64,000 bases of DNA from Streptosporangium carneum (GCF_027922005.1 NZ_BSEV01000017.1:124001-188000), one strand, 5' to 3'. Numbered from the stretch's first letter, positions 35,308-44,101 are shown. The notes: generated by a model from the sequence alone, not told the origin. Numbers and translations are program-made.

Positions 35308-36078
35308 GTGATCACACCGGGAACGCCACGGGGACAGGGCTCCTGCCGAGGAAGCGCCTTCTACGACACCCCACATGTCATCGAACGCTACCTGGACCAT
35401 CGCCACAGCGGCGTGAGCAGTCCGAATCATGTGATGGAGGAGCCGACGTTCCTGGAAGAGCTGGGAACGGTCCGGGACCTGCGTGTGCTGGACCTCGGGT
35501 GCGGAGACGCGACCCTCGGCCGGGCCCTGCTCGCGGCGGGTTGCCGCAGCTATCTGGGCATCGACGGCTCGGCGGAGATGGTCCGAGCGGCCGCGGTCAA
35601 CCTCGCGGGCTCCTCAGGCCGGGTGGAAAAGATGGACATCGAGGAGTTCGCGGCCCCGTCGGGCACCTTCGACCTGATCGTCTCCCGGCTGGCGCTGCAC
35701 TACGTCGATGACCTCACCCCTGTTCTGTCGGCCTGCTGGCGTTCTCTGTCTCCGGGCGGGCGACTGCTTATCACGGTCGTTCACCCCGTCATCACCTCCC
35801 ACGAAGCTCACCAGAGCACGAGAGAGGCACGCACCGACTGGGTCGTCGACGACTACTTCCACACCGGAGCACGCCGGCGCGACTGGCTGGGCAGCACCGT
35901 CACCTGGTATCACCGAACCATCGAGGACTACGTCACCGCCCTGACACGCGCGCACTTCGCCATCACCTCACTGCGCGAGTGCGCCCCTCGTCACGATCGT
36001 TTCGACGGCGACGTGGCAGAACTCGCACGTCGCCGACGCGTTCCTCTGTTCCTCCTCCTGGCCGGCTCACGAGTATGA
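35308..36078 (+). CDS. Class I SAM-dependent methyltransferase
   Basis: About 256 residues from the GTG at 35308. The family opening FYDTPHVIERYLDHRHSGV is followed by motif I VLDLGCGDATLGR, LGIDGSAEMV and FDLIVSRLALHYVDD. Substrate unknown. Family members start just before FYDTP, but here there is no ATG close to that point, and the open frame runs upstream into unrelated sequence. The native start may have been replaced by a fusion. It stands at the left border of a region with transposon and integrase relics. Confidence 0.75.
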   Translation: MITPGTPRGQGSCRGSAFYDTPHVIERYLDHRHSGVSSPNHVMEEPTFLEELGTVRDLRVLDLGCGDATLGRALLAAGCRSYLGIDGSAEMVRAAAVNLAGSSGRVEKMDIEEFAAPSGTFDLIVSRLALHYVDDLTPVLSACWRSLSPGGRLLITVVHPVITSHEAHQSTREARTDWVVDDYFHTGARRRDWLGSTVTWYHRTIEDYVTALTRAHFAITSLRECAPRHDRFDGDVAELARRRRVPLFLLLAGSRV

Positions 36079-36109
36079 ACCTTCTCATGAGCGAAAATGG
36101 ATGAGATGA

Positions 36110-36481
36110 GGTGGTCTTCACGGGCTGGCCAAGAAGTTCGGCGGCGGCACCATGTCGTCCTCGGACGGGCAGCGCTTCCCCGTCCGCGGCAAGAGCTTGA
36201 CGGCCCGGGACATGAACATCCACGGCGGTCGGGTCCTGTCGACCTGCACTCATGTGTCCGATCAGTGGTCGACGTACGGCACGAAGCAGATCGTGCCGAC
36301 CGCCCGCGAGGGCCGCTACACCCTGGACGAGATGCTCGGCGACGCTGAAGTGCCGCTGCAGCTCATCATGGCCAAGACTCGGCACAAGAACCCGCGCACC
36401 GCGATGCGCTGCATCAAGCCCGGCAGCGAGGCCGTCGCCGAGATCACCAGCATCCTCGGCCCACCCCGCCGGACCCACTGA
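36110..36481 (+). pseudogene. Chimeric relic: Tn3-family transposase fragment joined to tyrosine-integrase C-terminus
   Basis: One frame. The first part (LAKKFGGGTMSSSDGQRFPV, THVSDQWSTYGTKQIVPTARE, quoted in parts) matches the catalytic region of Tn3-family TnpA. At about 36344 it changes into VPLQLIMAKTRHKNPRTAMR and ends GSEAVAEITSILGPP, which resembles the C-terminus of phage-type tyrosine recombinases (H..R region then short tail). Neither protein is complete. The join shows two elements inserted or recombined here and decayed. Confidence 0.65.
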
Positions 36482-36689
36482 CCACAACCAAGATCAACGC
36501 CGTGTGGGGCTCACACCTGATGCTCGCAGAGGCGTTCGCCGATCGCTACCGCGACCCCGGTTGGCGGCGGCGGTCGTTCTGGCTGTTGCCTGCCCTGGCA
36601 CTGATCGCGGGGAGCGCGGGAGCCGCGGCCGTCCGACGGCTCCAACCTGCGCGTCCGCTCCTCGGGCATCGTGCACGAGGTCGCGATGA

Positions 36690-37130
36690 CGAAGTGGTGC
36701 GCCGGCGAACGGATGCCGGCATCCGAACACCTTCGCTGTCGCCTGGTCGACGACCCGCCCCAGGAGAGCAGGCCCGGGTTCGCCTGTGCGCAGGTCCCGG
36801 ATTCCGACCATGCCGTCGTCCTCGTCCGTGATCACTACGAGGCTGCCGTTCAGAGAGGCGACGGCGAAGACGCCGATGTCGCAGGAGCCCGTCAGGAACC
36901 TGTCGAGGCTGAGCGAACGCAGGCCCCATACCCATATCTGCGGACTGTCGTCAGGTAGGGACATGGTCAGAGCGAGAGGACACGAAGCCGGTCCCCGTCC
37001 GCAGGTCCCACACGCGACTCGGCTGGGACCACCGGTGTGGGACCACCGGTGATGGCCGCCGGTCGCCCGTCGACCACGGCGACCGGTGAACGGGAGGAGC
37101 CGGGCCGCCCGCGGCCGCCGCTGGCACAAT
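36690..37130 (-). pseudogene. Broken WD40-repeat gene
   Basis: WD40 segments appear in different minus-strand frames: SPVAVVDGRPAAITGG, then SRVWDLRTGTG, then FLTGSCDIGVFAVASLNGSL with VVITDEDDGMVGIRDLRTGE. Their order fits one protein disrupted by frameshifts. A 14-bp tandem duplication (37024-37051) lies inside. No start or intact frame remains. Confidence 0.6.
37024..37051 (+). repeat. 14-bp tandem duplication in the WD40 relic
   Basis: TGGGACCACCGGTG occurs twice head to tail; a 14-bp gain shifts the reading frame, one of the lesions in the WD40 relic. Confidence 0.8.
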
Positions 37131-37213
37131 CGCACCGGGCCGGTCTGACCGCCCGTCATGTCGCGGGCGCCCGGCGGCCGCACGGACCGTGAAGCGACAG
37201 CGAGGGAGAGCGT

Positions 37214-37963
37214 GTGAGCAGGTACGAAGGTCGGCGCGTCGTCGTGACGGGGGCCGGCTCGGGCATCGGCAGGGCGACGACGGTCCGGCTGGTCCGGGAG
37301 GGGGCGACCGTGTTCGCCGTCGACCGCGACGACGCGGGACTTCGGGAGACCGCCGGGCTGGTGGAGGACCCCGCACGGATGCTCTCGCACCAGGCCGACC
37401 TGTCGGCCGAGGACGAGGCGGTCGCGGCGGCGACCGCGGCGGCCGAGCGGCTGGGGCGGGTCGACGTGCTCGTCAACGTGGCCGGGATCCTGCGCACGAC
37501 GCCGGTCACCTCCCTGGACCTGGAGGACTACCGGCTGATCTTCGCGGTCAACCTGCACGCTCCCGCGCTGCTCTGCCGTGAGCTGCTGCCCCACCTGCCG
37601 GACGACACCGGCGTGATCGTGAACGTCACCTCCACGGCGGCGACCAAGGCCCATCCGGGGATGACCGGGTACGCCGCCTCCAAGGGCGCCCTGCTGTCGT
37701 TCTCGATCAGCCTCGCCGCCGAGCTGGCCCCGCGGCGGATCCGGGTCGTGCCGGTGTCACCGGGCGGGGTGGCCACGCCGTTGACCGCCGACAAGCGGAC
37801 CTACGCCGGCATCGACCTCTCCTGGTACGCACGGACCTACCCGCTGTGGGGGCGGCCTGGTCGGCCCGAGGACGTGGCGGCCGCCATCGCGTTCGCCGCC
37901 TCGGACGACGGCGCCTACCTCAACGGCGTCGAGCTGCGCGTCGACGGAGGCTCCCACAGCTGA
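37214..37963 (+). CDS. SDR-family oxidoreductase
   Basis: A 249-residue classical SDR: TGAGSGIGRA cofactor loop, VNVAGIL (NAG-type motif), catalytic S in VNVTSTAATK, YAASKGALL, and C-terminal GVELRVDGGSHS. The AVDRDD segment after strand 2 suggests NAD. Typical of hydroxysteroid or sugar alcohol dehydrogenases; substrate unknown. Convergent with the GlxA-type regulator. Confidence 0.9.
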   Translation: MSRYEGRRVVVTGAGSGIGRATTVRLVREGATVFAVDRDDAGLRETAGLVEDPARMLSHQADLSAEDEAVAAATAAAERLGRVDVLVNVAGILRTTPVTSLDLEDYRLIFAVNLHAPALLCRELLPHLPDDTGVIVNVTSTAATKAHPGMTGYAASKGALLSFSISLAAELAPRRIRVVPVSPGGVATPLTADKRTYAGIDLSWYARTYPLWGRPGRPEDVAAAIAFAASDDGAYLNGVELRVDGGSHS

Positions 37964-37996
37964 CCGCGGGCGGACGGCGTGAACAGGGGTGAAGGC

Positions 37997-39016
37997 TCAT
38001 GGAGCCGGAGGAGGCGTGCCCGGTGTGGCGCCCGCCGTCGTCCCGCCCACCGGCCCGAAGCGGCGGCGGTAGGCCGAGGGGGTGAGCCCTGTCGTGCGCC
38101 GCATCTGAACCCGCAGGTTCGAGGCCGTCCCCAGGCCGCTGGCCCGCGCCACCGCGTCGAGCCGAAGCTCGCCGCGTTCGATGATCCTGCAGGCCAGCGC
38201 CACTCGCTCGGCGGTCAGCCAGGCCAGCGGGGTGGTGCCGAGCTCGGCCTGGAAATGCCGGTGCAGGGTGGCCTGGCTGATCCCTGCCCGGGCCGCCAGA
38301 TCCGCCACGGTCAGTGACCGGTTCAGGTTCCGCTGGGCCCAGGCGAGCACGGGCGCGAGCGAGGTGTCGGGCACGGCGGGCAGCGGACGCTCGACGAACT
38401 GGCGCTGGCCGCCGTCGCGGTGCGCGGCGAACACCAGGCGGCGGCTGACGGAGTTGGCCACCTCCGCGCCGTGGTCGCGACGGATCAGGTGCAGGCCCAG
38501 ATCCAGCGCGGCCGCGCTGCCCGCCGCGGTGAGGACGTCCCCGTCGTCGACGAACAGGACATCCGGCCGCAGCAGGACAGCGGGGTGACGGGCGGCGAAC
38601 AGCGCGGCCCAGCGCCAGTGCGTGGCGGCCGGGCGGCCGTCAAGGACGCCGGCCGCCGCCAGCGTGAACGCGCCGGTGCAGAAGCTCACCAGCCGGGCTC
38701 CACGCCCGGCCGCCCGCCGTACGGCCTCCAGGACGGCCGGCGCGGGTTCCGTCTCCGGGTCGGGGCGGTTGGGCACGATCACCGTGTCGGCGTCGTCCGC
38801 CGCCTCCAGCCCGGCTGTGCCGGTCAGCGTGAACATGCCGCCGTGCATCCGCACGCCGGGCCGCGGGGCGCAGACCGTGAAGTCGTACCACGCGCGGTCC
38901 AGCTCCGGGCGGCGCAGGCCGAACAGTTCGGTGGCCACCCCCAGCTCGAACGGGTTGGAGCCCTCATCGGCGATCACCACGACCCGATGAGCCTTATATG
39001 AGGATCCTTGCGACAT
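37997..39016 (-). CDS. GlxA-family AraC-type regulator (DJ-1/PfpI + HTH)
   Basis: A 339-residue regulator. The N-terminal DJ-1/PfpI amidotransferase-like domain has VIADEGSNPFELGVATELFG and the elbow VSFCTGAFTLAAAG with cysteine. The C-terminal AraC HTH includes LAARAGISQATLHRHFQAELG and GLGTASNLRVQMRRTTGLTP. It lies 18 bp after the SoxR stop on the same strand, so both may be one transcript, and is convergent with the SDR gene, a possible target. Confidence 0.9.
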   Translation of the reverse strand: MSQGSSYKAHRVVVIADEGSNPFELGVATELFGLRRPELDRAWYDFTVCAPRPGVRMHGGMFTLTGTAGLEAADDADTVIVPNRPDPETEPAPAVLEAVRRAAGRGARLVSFCTGAFTLAAAGVLDGRPAATHWRWAALFAARHPAVLLRPDVLFVDDGDVLTAAGSAAALDLGLHLIRRDHGAEVANSVSRRLVFAAHRDGGQRQFVERPLPAVPDTSLAPVLAWAQRNLNRSLTVADLAARAGISQATLHRHFQAELGTTPLAWLTAERVALACRIIERGELRLDAVARASGLGTASNLRVQMRRTTGLTPSAYRRRFGPVGGTTAGATPGTPPPAP

Positions 39017-39034
39017 GCGTAATTTCTATTGGCT

Positions 39035-39490
39035 TCACGGCTCCAGCAGGCGGCGGGGGCCCGGGCCGTGTTCGGCGAGTCTGTCGCCCGGGTTGACCAG
39101 CAGGCACTGCTCGAACGACAGGCATCCGCAGCCGATGCACTCGGTGAACCGGTCGCGCATCCGCTCCATCTTCTCGATGCGCGCGTTGATCTCCTCACCC
39201 CAGCACGCCGACGCCCTGAGCCAGAACTCCCGGGTGGGCGGAGCGTCCTTCGGCAGAAAGCCCAGCACGTTCCCGATCGCCGACAGCGGCATGCCGACGC
39301 TCTGCGAGGCGCGGATGAAGGCCACCCGGCGCAGCGTGCTGCGGTGATAGCGGCGCTGGTTGCCCGCGGTGCGGCGGCTGACGATGAGCCCCTGCCGCTC
39401 GTAGAAGCGCAGCGCGGAGGCGGGCACGCCGCTGCGCTCGGACAGCTCACCGATCGTGAGCTCCTTGGCGATCGCTTCGGACTCCGGCAT
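39035..39490 (-). CDS. soxR: Redox-sensitive MerR-family activator SoxR
   Basis: A 151-residue SoxR: winged HTH LTIGELSERSGVPASALRFY, coiled coil near residue 110, and the [2Fe-2S] ligand set CIGCGCLSFEQC (C-x2-C-x-C-x5-C) near residue 118-129. In actinomycetes SoxR responds to redox-active compounds and controls small oxidoreductase or export genes. The ATG at 39490 is the natural start. The GlxA regulator follows closely. No SoxS gene, as expected outside enterobacteria. Confidence 0.92.
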   Translation of the reverse strand: MPESEAIAKELTIGELSERSGVPASALRFYERQGLIVSRRTAGNQRRYHRSTLRRVAFIRASQSVGMPLSAIGNVLGFLPKDAPPTREFWLRASACWGEEINARIEKMERMRDRFTECIGCGCLSFEQCLLVNPGDRLAEHGPGPRRLLEP

Positions 39491-39665
39491 GCGGCCAACC
39501 CTAGCCTGCCCCGAATCCCGGCACCGCGCGAGCGCGAGGGCCACGTCAGCTCAGGGACCGCCGCGCCTCGAAGCCGGGTCCGAAGCCGCCGCTGAGTCAT
39601 GACGCGCTCCAACCGCACGTCCACCAGGCCGATCCCGGTGACAGGCGACACCGGAACCCTCACCC

Positions 39666-39710
39666 GTCAACCCGGGGTTGACGATATGGGATCGTCAACC
39701 TACGGTTGAC
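39666..39710. promoter_or_regulatory. Twin 17-bp palindromes upstream of the HTH-Clp-N gene
   Basis: Two copies of GTCAACC-n3-GGTTGAC at 39666-39682 (spacer CGG) and 39694-39710 (spacer TAC), 28 bp apart start to start. The second ends two bases before the ATG at 39713, so binding would cover promoter and start site. Probably autoregulation by the encoded HTH protein. Confidence 0.7.
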
Positions 39711-39712
39711 GC

Positions 39713-40447
39713 ATGACGAACCCGATCCGTCTCGACGACCTGATCGAGGCCATCAAGAAAGCTCACTCCGGCGTGCTCGAGCAGCTTTCCGACGCCGTCG
39801 TCGCCGCCGACCACCTCGGCGAGGTGGCCGATCACCTGATCGGCCACTTCGTCGACCAGGCAAGGCGCTCCGGCGCGTCCTGGACGGACATCGGCAGAAG
39901 CATGGGGGTGAGCAAGCAGGCCGCCCAGAAGCGCTTCGTTCCCAAGGACCCGGGTGAGGCGTCGGGTCTCGACCTCAGCCAGGGGTTCGCCCGGTTCACC
40001 GACCGGGCGAGGAGCGTCGTGCTGGCCGCGCACAACGAGGCCCACGCGGCGGGCAGCGGCGAGATCGGCCTCGAGCACCTGGTGCTGGGACTCCTGGCCG
40101 AGCCCGAGGCGCTCGCCGCGACGTCGATCGTCGACCAGGGTGTGGAGCTGGAAGCCGTCCGGCAGGCCGCGACCGCGGCGCTGCCGCCCGCGGCCGGCCA
40201 GACGTCCTCCCCCGTCCCCTACGGCCCGCAGGCCAGAAAGGCCCTGGAGCTCACCTTCAGGGAGGCCCTGCGACTGGGCCACAACTACATCGGAACCGAG
40301 CACATCCTGCTCGCGCTGCTCGAGCTGGAAGACGGCGCGGGCGTGCTCAGCGGCCTCGGCGTCGACAAGGCGACCGCCGAGACCGGCATCGCCGAGGCGG
40401 TGGCCGCCATCCTCGCCTCCCGCGAAGCCCCCCGCGGACAAAGGTGA
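39713..40447 (+). CDS. HTH plus double Clp N-terminal repeat protein
   Basis: A 244-residue protein. Residues 1-75 include an HTH-like segment (SGASWTDIGRSMGVSKQAAQ, then KRF). Two Clp-N (ClpA/ClpC N-domain) repeats follow: RARSVVLAAHNEAHAAGSGE with IGLEHLVLGLL, and ARKALELTFREALRLGHNYI with GTEHILLALL. There is no AAA+ ATPase domain, so it is not a chaperone; Clp-N may bind adaptor-like ligands or damaged protein and gate DNA binding. Twin palindromes reach almost to the start codon. Confidence 0.88.
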   Translation: MTNPIRLDDLIEAIKKAHSGVLEQLSDAVVAADHLGEVADHLIGHFVDQARRSGASWTDIGRSMGVSKQAAQKRFVPKDPGEASGLDLSQGFARFTDRARSVVLAAHNEAHAAGSGEIGLEHLVLGLLAEPEALAATSIVDQGVELEAVRQAATAALPPAAGQTSSPVPYGPQARKALELTFREALRLGHNYIGTEHILLALLELEDGAGVLSGLGVDKATAETGIAEAVAAILASREAPRGQR

Positions 40448-40484
40448 CCTCGGAGCCGGCAGGCGTCCGGCTTCCCGCAGGCCG

Positions 40485-41072
40485 TCAGTCCTGTGGGCGC
40501 GCGGCCGCGGACGGCCAGTTCCGCAACGTGCCGTCGAGGGCGTCGATGATCCGCTCCCAGGACGCCCGCACGTCGCGCGGGTGCGCGAACCCGCCCGCGG
40601 CCTCGAGCCCGGCGAAGCCGTGGAAGGTGCTGCGCAGCAGACGCACCGCGTCGGTCAGGTCCGGCTCGGCCAGGCCGTAGGCGTGGAGCATCGCGTAGGT
40701 GGTCTCGACGGTGCGCCGGTAGGCGACGGACGCGGTGGCGACGGCGGGGTCGAGCTGCATCTGGGTGGCGGCGTAGCGGCCCGGGTGCTCGAGGGCGAAC
40801 TCCCGGTAGGCGTGGGCGAAGGCGGCCAGGGCCTCCCGCCCCGCCCGGCCCGCCACCGCCAGCGCGATGCGGTCGATCATCTCGCCGGCCGCCAGCAGCG
40901 CGACCCGGGAGCGCAGGTCATGGAGGCTCCTGACATGGGAGTACAGGCTCGCGTCCTTGACCCCGAAGCTCCGCGCCAGCGCGGAGACCGTGACATTGTC
41001 GAAGCCGACCTCGTCGGCCAGGTCCGCGGCCGCTTTCGTCACCCGGTCGGCTGTCAGACCGGCGCGGGCCAT
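40485..41072 (-). CDS. TetR-family regulator (WHG-type C-terminal domain)
   Basis: A 195-residue TetR protein: HTH DRVTKAAADLADEVG, NVTVSALARSFGVKDASLYS near residues 10-45, and a C-terminal domain with FHGFAGLEAAGGFAH. ATG at 41072 has GGAGGTG five to six bases upstream. A perfect palindrome 35-50 bp upstream is its likely operator. Convergent with the Clp-N gene. Confidence 0.87.
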   Translation of the reverse strand: MARAGLTADRVTKAAADLADEVGFDNVTVSALARSFGVKDASLYSHVRSLHDLRSRVALLAAGEMIDRIALAVAGRAGREALAAFAHAYREFALEHPGRYAATQMQLDPAVATASVAYRRTVETTYAMLHAYGLAEPDLTDAVRLLRSTFHGFAGLEAAGGFAHPRDVRASWERIIDALDGTLRNWPSAAARPQD

Positions 41073-41106
41073 GCGCCACCTCCACCACGAACACAAACTG
41101 CGACAC

Positions 41107-41122
41107 CTAGGCTCACGCCTAG
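41107..41122. promoter_or_regulatory. TetR operator palindrome
   Basis: CTAGGC-TCAC-GCCTAG, perfect 6-bp arms, between two divergent TetR genes, nearer the minus-strand one. Confidence 0.6.
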
Positions 41123-41204
41123 CATACGCAGGTTCTCCGCGGCGGCGTGCCCGCGCACCGCGTGGACGTCCGCGTCCGGTGCGCGAGGACGACGGAGGCC
41201 AAAG

Positions 41205-41256
41205 ATCGAACCGATCGGTACGGCGATGACTGGCGCAACATCGAACCGATCGTTAC
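41205..41256. promoter_or_regulatory. Two directly repeated operator-like sites
   Basis: ATCGAACCGATCGGTAC at 41205 and ATCGAACCGATCGTTAC at 41240, 35 bp apart and identical in 16 of 17 bases. Each contains the palindromic core CGATCG. The second ends ten bases before the ATG of the plus-strand TetR gene; probable autoregulatory sites. Confidence 0.65.
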
Positions 41257-41266
41257 CATCTTTCGC

Positions 41267-41869
41267 ATGCCTGTGGCCAAAGGAACCTCGCTGGACCCCG
41301 ATCGCACCCGCGAGACCATCCTCGCGTCGGCGACCGAGGTCCTCTACCGGCGCGGACTCGACGGCGCCGGCGTCACGGAACTGTGCCGCGCCGCCGGAGC
41401 GTCGAAGGAGACGCTCTACCGCCACTTCGGGTCCAAGGACGGCCTCATCGGCACGGTCCTCGACATCCGAAGCGACCAGACCGTGCGCTGGCTGACCGAC
41501 GCCGTCGACGCGGCGGGGCCGGACCCGGCCGCCCAGCTCACCGCCCTGTTCGACACGCTCGGCGACTGGTACGCCGAGCCGGGATTCCGAGGCTGCGCGA
41601 TCGTCAACGCGGCGACCCAGCGGCACGACGACCCCGCCCGCACCGTGGTCTCCCGCCACCTCGGCCGCTACCTGGAGCTGCTGACCGGCATCGCCGAACG
41701 CGCCGGCGCCGCCGATCCCGCCCGGCTCGGCCGCCAGCTGCTGATCCTGCTCGAAGGCGCCACCGTCGTCGCCGACCACCACGACCCGGACGGCACCGCC
41801 GCCCAGGACGCCAAGCAGGCGGCCCTCGCCCTGCTGGCGCGCATCCCCCAGAAAGCGAGCACCACCTGA
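41267..41869 (+). CDS. TetR-family regulator
   Basis: A 200-residue TetR protein with HTH LYRRGLDGAGVTELCRAAGA and SKETLYRHFGSKDGL (residues 25-60). The ligand domain has FRGCAIVNAATQ, seen in the AcuR/TetR_C class. Its stop overlaps the ATG of the serine hydrolase by one base (TGATG), so regulator and hydrolase form an operon under the twin sites upstream. Confidence 0.88.
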   Translation: MPVAKGTSLDPDRTRETILASATEVLYRRGLDGAGVTELCRAAGASKETLYRHFGSKDGLIGTVLDIRSDQTVRWLTDAVDAAGPDPAAQLTALFDTLGDWYAEPGFRGCAIVNAATQRHDDPARTVVSRHLGRYLELLTGIAERAGAADPARLGRQLLILLEGATVVADHHDPDGTAAQDAKQAALALLARIPQKASTT

Positions 41870-43029
41870 TGGACGTCAACGGCTTCACAGCCCCCGGTTT
41901 CGAGGCGGTCGCGGAGGCCTTCGCCCGCAACTTCACCGAATTCCAGGAGGTGGGCGCGGCATTCGCCGCATACCGCGACGCCGAACTCGTGGTCGACCTG
42001 TGGGGCGGTGTCGCCGACCCGCAGACCGGCCGCCCCTGGCAGGCCGACACCCTGCAGTTGCTGTTCTCCGGAACCAAGGGACTGACCGCCGCCTGCGTGC
42101 TCCTGCTGGCCGAACGCGGGCAGCTCGACCTCGACGCGCCCGCCGCCCGCTACTGGCCGGAGTTCGCCGCGGCGGGCAAGGGCGCGATCACGGTCGCCGA
42201 GATCATGTCGCACCAGGCCAGGCTCCCCGGAGTCCGCGAGCCGTTCAGCGCCGAGGACATGCTCGACCCGCGCCTCATGGCCAAGCTGCTCGCCGAACAG
42301 GAGCCCCTGACCGATCCACGAGCCGGGTTCACCTACCACGCCCTGACGTACGGCTGGCTGGCCGGCGAGCTGGTGCACCGCGTCGACGGGCGCACCCTCG
42401 GCGCCTTCTTCGCCGACGAGTTCGCCCGGCCGCTGGAACTGGAGGTCTGGCTCGGGGTTCCCGACGACCTGCACCCCAGGGTCTCCACGATGGTCGCCGG
42501 TCCCGGCTTCCTGACCGATCCGGACCAGCCGCCCAGCGGCGACCCGCTGCGCGACCTGACCCGCAGCCCGCTGACGACCGCCGACGCGCCGGCCCTGTGG
42601 AACAGCGCGGGGTTCCGCCGCGCCGAGATCGCCGGGGTCAACGCCCACGGCACGGCCCGGTCGATGGCCCGCTTCTACGCCTGTCTCGCGCGAGGCGGCG
42701 AACTGGACGGGGTCCGCGTGCTCAAGGAGTCCACCCTCGAGCTCGGCCGCAGGGAACGACGGCGCGGCGTCGAGCCGCTGTGGGACGGCCCGATCGCCTT
42801 CGCGACCGGCTTCGAGCTGCAGACCGAGCAGGAGATCTTCGGTCCCGTGCCGGACGCGTTCGGCCACGCGGGCGCGGGCGGCTCCCGGCACGGGGCCTGG
42901 CCCGCCGACCGGGTGGGCCTGTCCTACGCGATGAACCAGGCCCGCACCGCCCCGGACCCGCGGCCCGCCTGCCTCCTGACCGCCCTCCACACCGCCCTGC
43001 GCGCACTGGAGCCCTCCCCCGGCGCGTAG
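41869..43029 (+). CDS. EstB-like serine hydrolase (beta-lactamase fold)
   Basis: A 386-residue cytoplasmic S12/class C-like esterase: S-x-x-K in FSGTKGLTAA near residue 65, Y-x-x motif in FTYHALTYGWLAGE near residue 155, and HAGAGGSRHGAW for the third element. This pattern fits EstB-type carboxylesterases rather than true beta-lactamases. No signal peptide. Co-translated with the TetR gene. Confidence 0.87.
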   Translation: MDVNGFTAPGFEAVAEAFARNFTEFQEVGAAFAAYRDAELVVDLWGGVADPQTGRPWQADTLQLLFSGTKGLTAACVLLLAERGQLDLDAPAARYWPEFAAAGKGAITVAEIMSHQARLPGVREPFSAEDMLDPRLMAKLLAEQEPLTDPRAGFTYHALTYGWLAGELVHRVDGRTLGAFFADEFARPLELEVWLGVPDDLHPRVSTMVAGPGFLTDPDQPPSGDPLRDLTRSPLTTADAPALWNSAGFRRAEIAGVNAHGTARSMARFYACLARGGELDGVRVLKESTLELGRRERRRGVEPLWDGPIAFATGFELQTEQEIFGPVPDAFGHAGAGGSRHGAWPADRVGLSYAMNQARTAPDPRPACLLTALHTALRALEPSPGA

Positions 43030-43222
43030 GAGCGGCACGGTGGGCGCGAGCCGGACGCGAACCAGCCGCACTGGTGTACGACGCCGCGGACGCCCAGGAC
43101 CGCCCCGACCCGCCACCCCGCCCGCCGCTCCGAACCCCCGGAACGGCGGGCGCCCTTCACCGCCACCGCCCGCACCGGCGGTCGGCCCACGGACGTCCAC
43201 AAGACATCCGGACGGCGACCGG

Positions 43223-44101
43223 TCACGCGCTGGCCGCGTACAGGACCTCACGCAACCCGGGCAGGTCCTCACGGTCGGCGCGCCAGACCAGCCGCATGCT
43301 CAGATCCGGTACGGCGAAGTCGAGTCTGACGAGCGCGCCAGAGCCCAACGCGGCCGACACCGCGAACTCGGGCAGCAACGAGACGCCCACGCCCTGCTCG
43401 GCCCAGGCCCGCATCACCGCGACCCCACCCACCTGGACCTGGACGGGGCCGGGCCCCAGAAGCCTGTCCGCGGCCATCCGGAAGGAACAACCGGGCACGT
43501 TGACCAGCAACCGCTCGTGAACCAGGTCCTCGGCCCCCAGCGACAGGCGCCCCCGCAGCCGATGCCCCGGCGCAGCGACCAGCACCAACGGCACCGGATC
43601 GACGTCGACAAAGGTCAACGGCGTGGCGGGCACCGGAAAACCCAGACCTCCGAGGGCGTCACCGGCATCCAGCAGCAGCACCGCCTCCAACCGCCCGGCG
43701 ATCACGTCCGCCAGCAACTCGTCACGGCTGGTCGCGGCCAGAACCTCGACGCCGACGTCCGGGCGACGCTCGGCGAGCCTGGCCAGGATCCGGGGCACAC
43801 GAGTCGCGACGATGGTCTCCAACGCCCCCAGCCGCAACACCCTCAACCGGCCCGCCACCTCCAGACGCGCCTGTTCGGCCTGATCCAGCAGACGACGAGC
43901 CCAGCCCCGCATCCGCTCACCGGCCCCGGTCAGCCGCATCCCCTTGCTCGTCCGATCGAACAGCGCCACCCCCAGCGACGCCTCCAGCAGGCGGATCTGC
44001 TCGGAAACCGTGGAAGGCGCCAGATCGAGCGCATTGGCCGCCTCGGTCACGGTGCCGTGCCGCACCACCGCCTCGAAGGTCCGCAACTGCCGTAGCTCCA
44101 T
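43223..44101 (-). CDS. LysR-family transcriptional regulator
   Basis: A 292-residue LysR protein: HTH LRTFEAVVRHGTVTEAANAL and LAPSTVSEQIRLLEASLGVA. The effector domain has a tail LVWRADREDLPG. Divergent from an MFS exporter gene, with a palindrome between them, so it probably controls that exporter. Confidence 0.88.
   Translation of the reverse strand: MELRQLRTFEAVVRHGTVTEAANALDLAPSTVSEQIRLLEASLGVALFDRTSKGMRLTGAGERMRGWARRLLDQAEQARLEVAGRLRVLRLGALETIVATRVPRILARLAERRPDVGVEVLAATSRDELLADVIAGRLEAVLLLDAGDALGGLGFPVPATPLTFVDVDPVPLVLVAAPGHRLRGRLSLGAEDLVHERLLVNVPGCSFRMAADRLLGPGPVQVQVGGVAVMRAWAEQGVGVSLLPEFAVSAALGSGALVRLDFAVPDLSMRLVWRADREDLPGLREVLYAASA

Noticed and set aside
39491-39712. Twin GTCAACC palindromes considered as SoxR boxes
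   Set aside because: They lie at the start of the Clp-N gene, 175 bp from soxR, and do not match the CCTCAAGTTAACTTGAGG-type box; assignment to the HTH-Clp-N protein is more likely but unproven.
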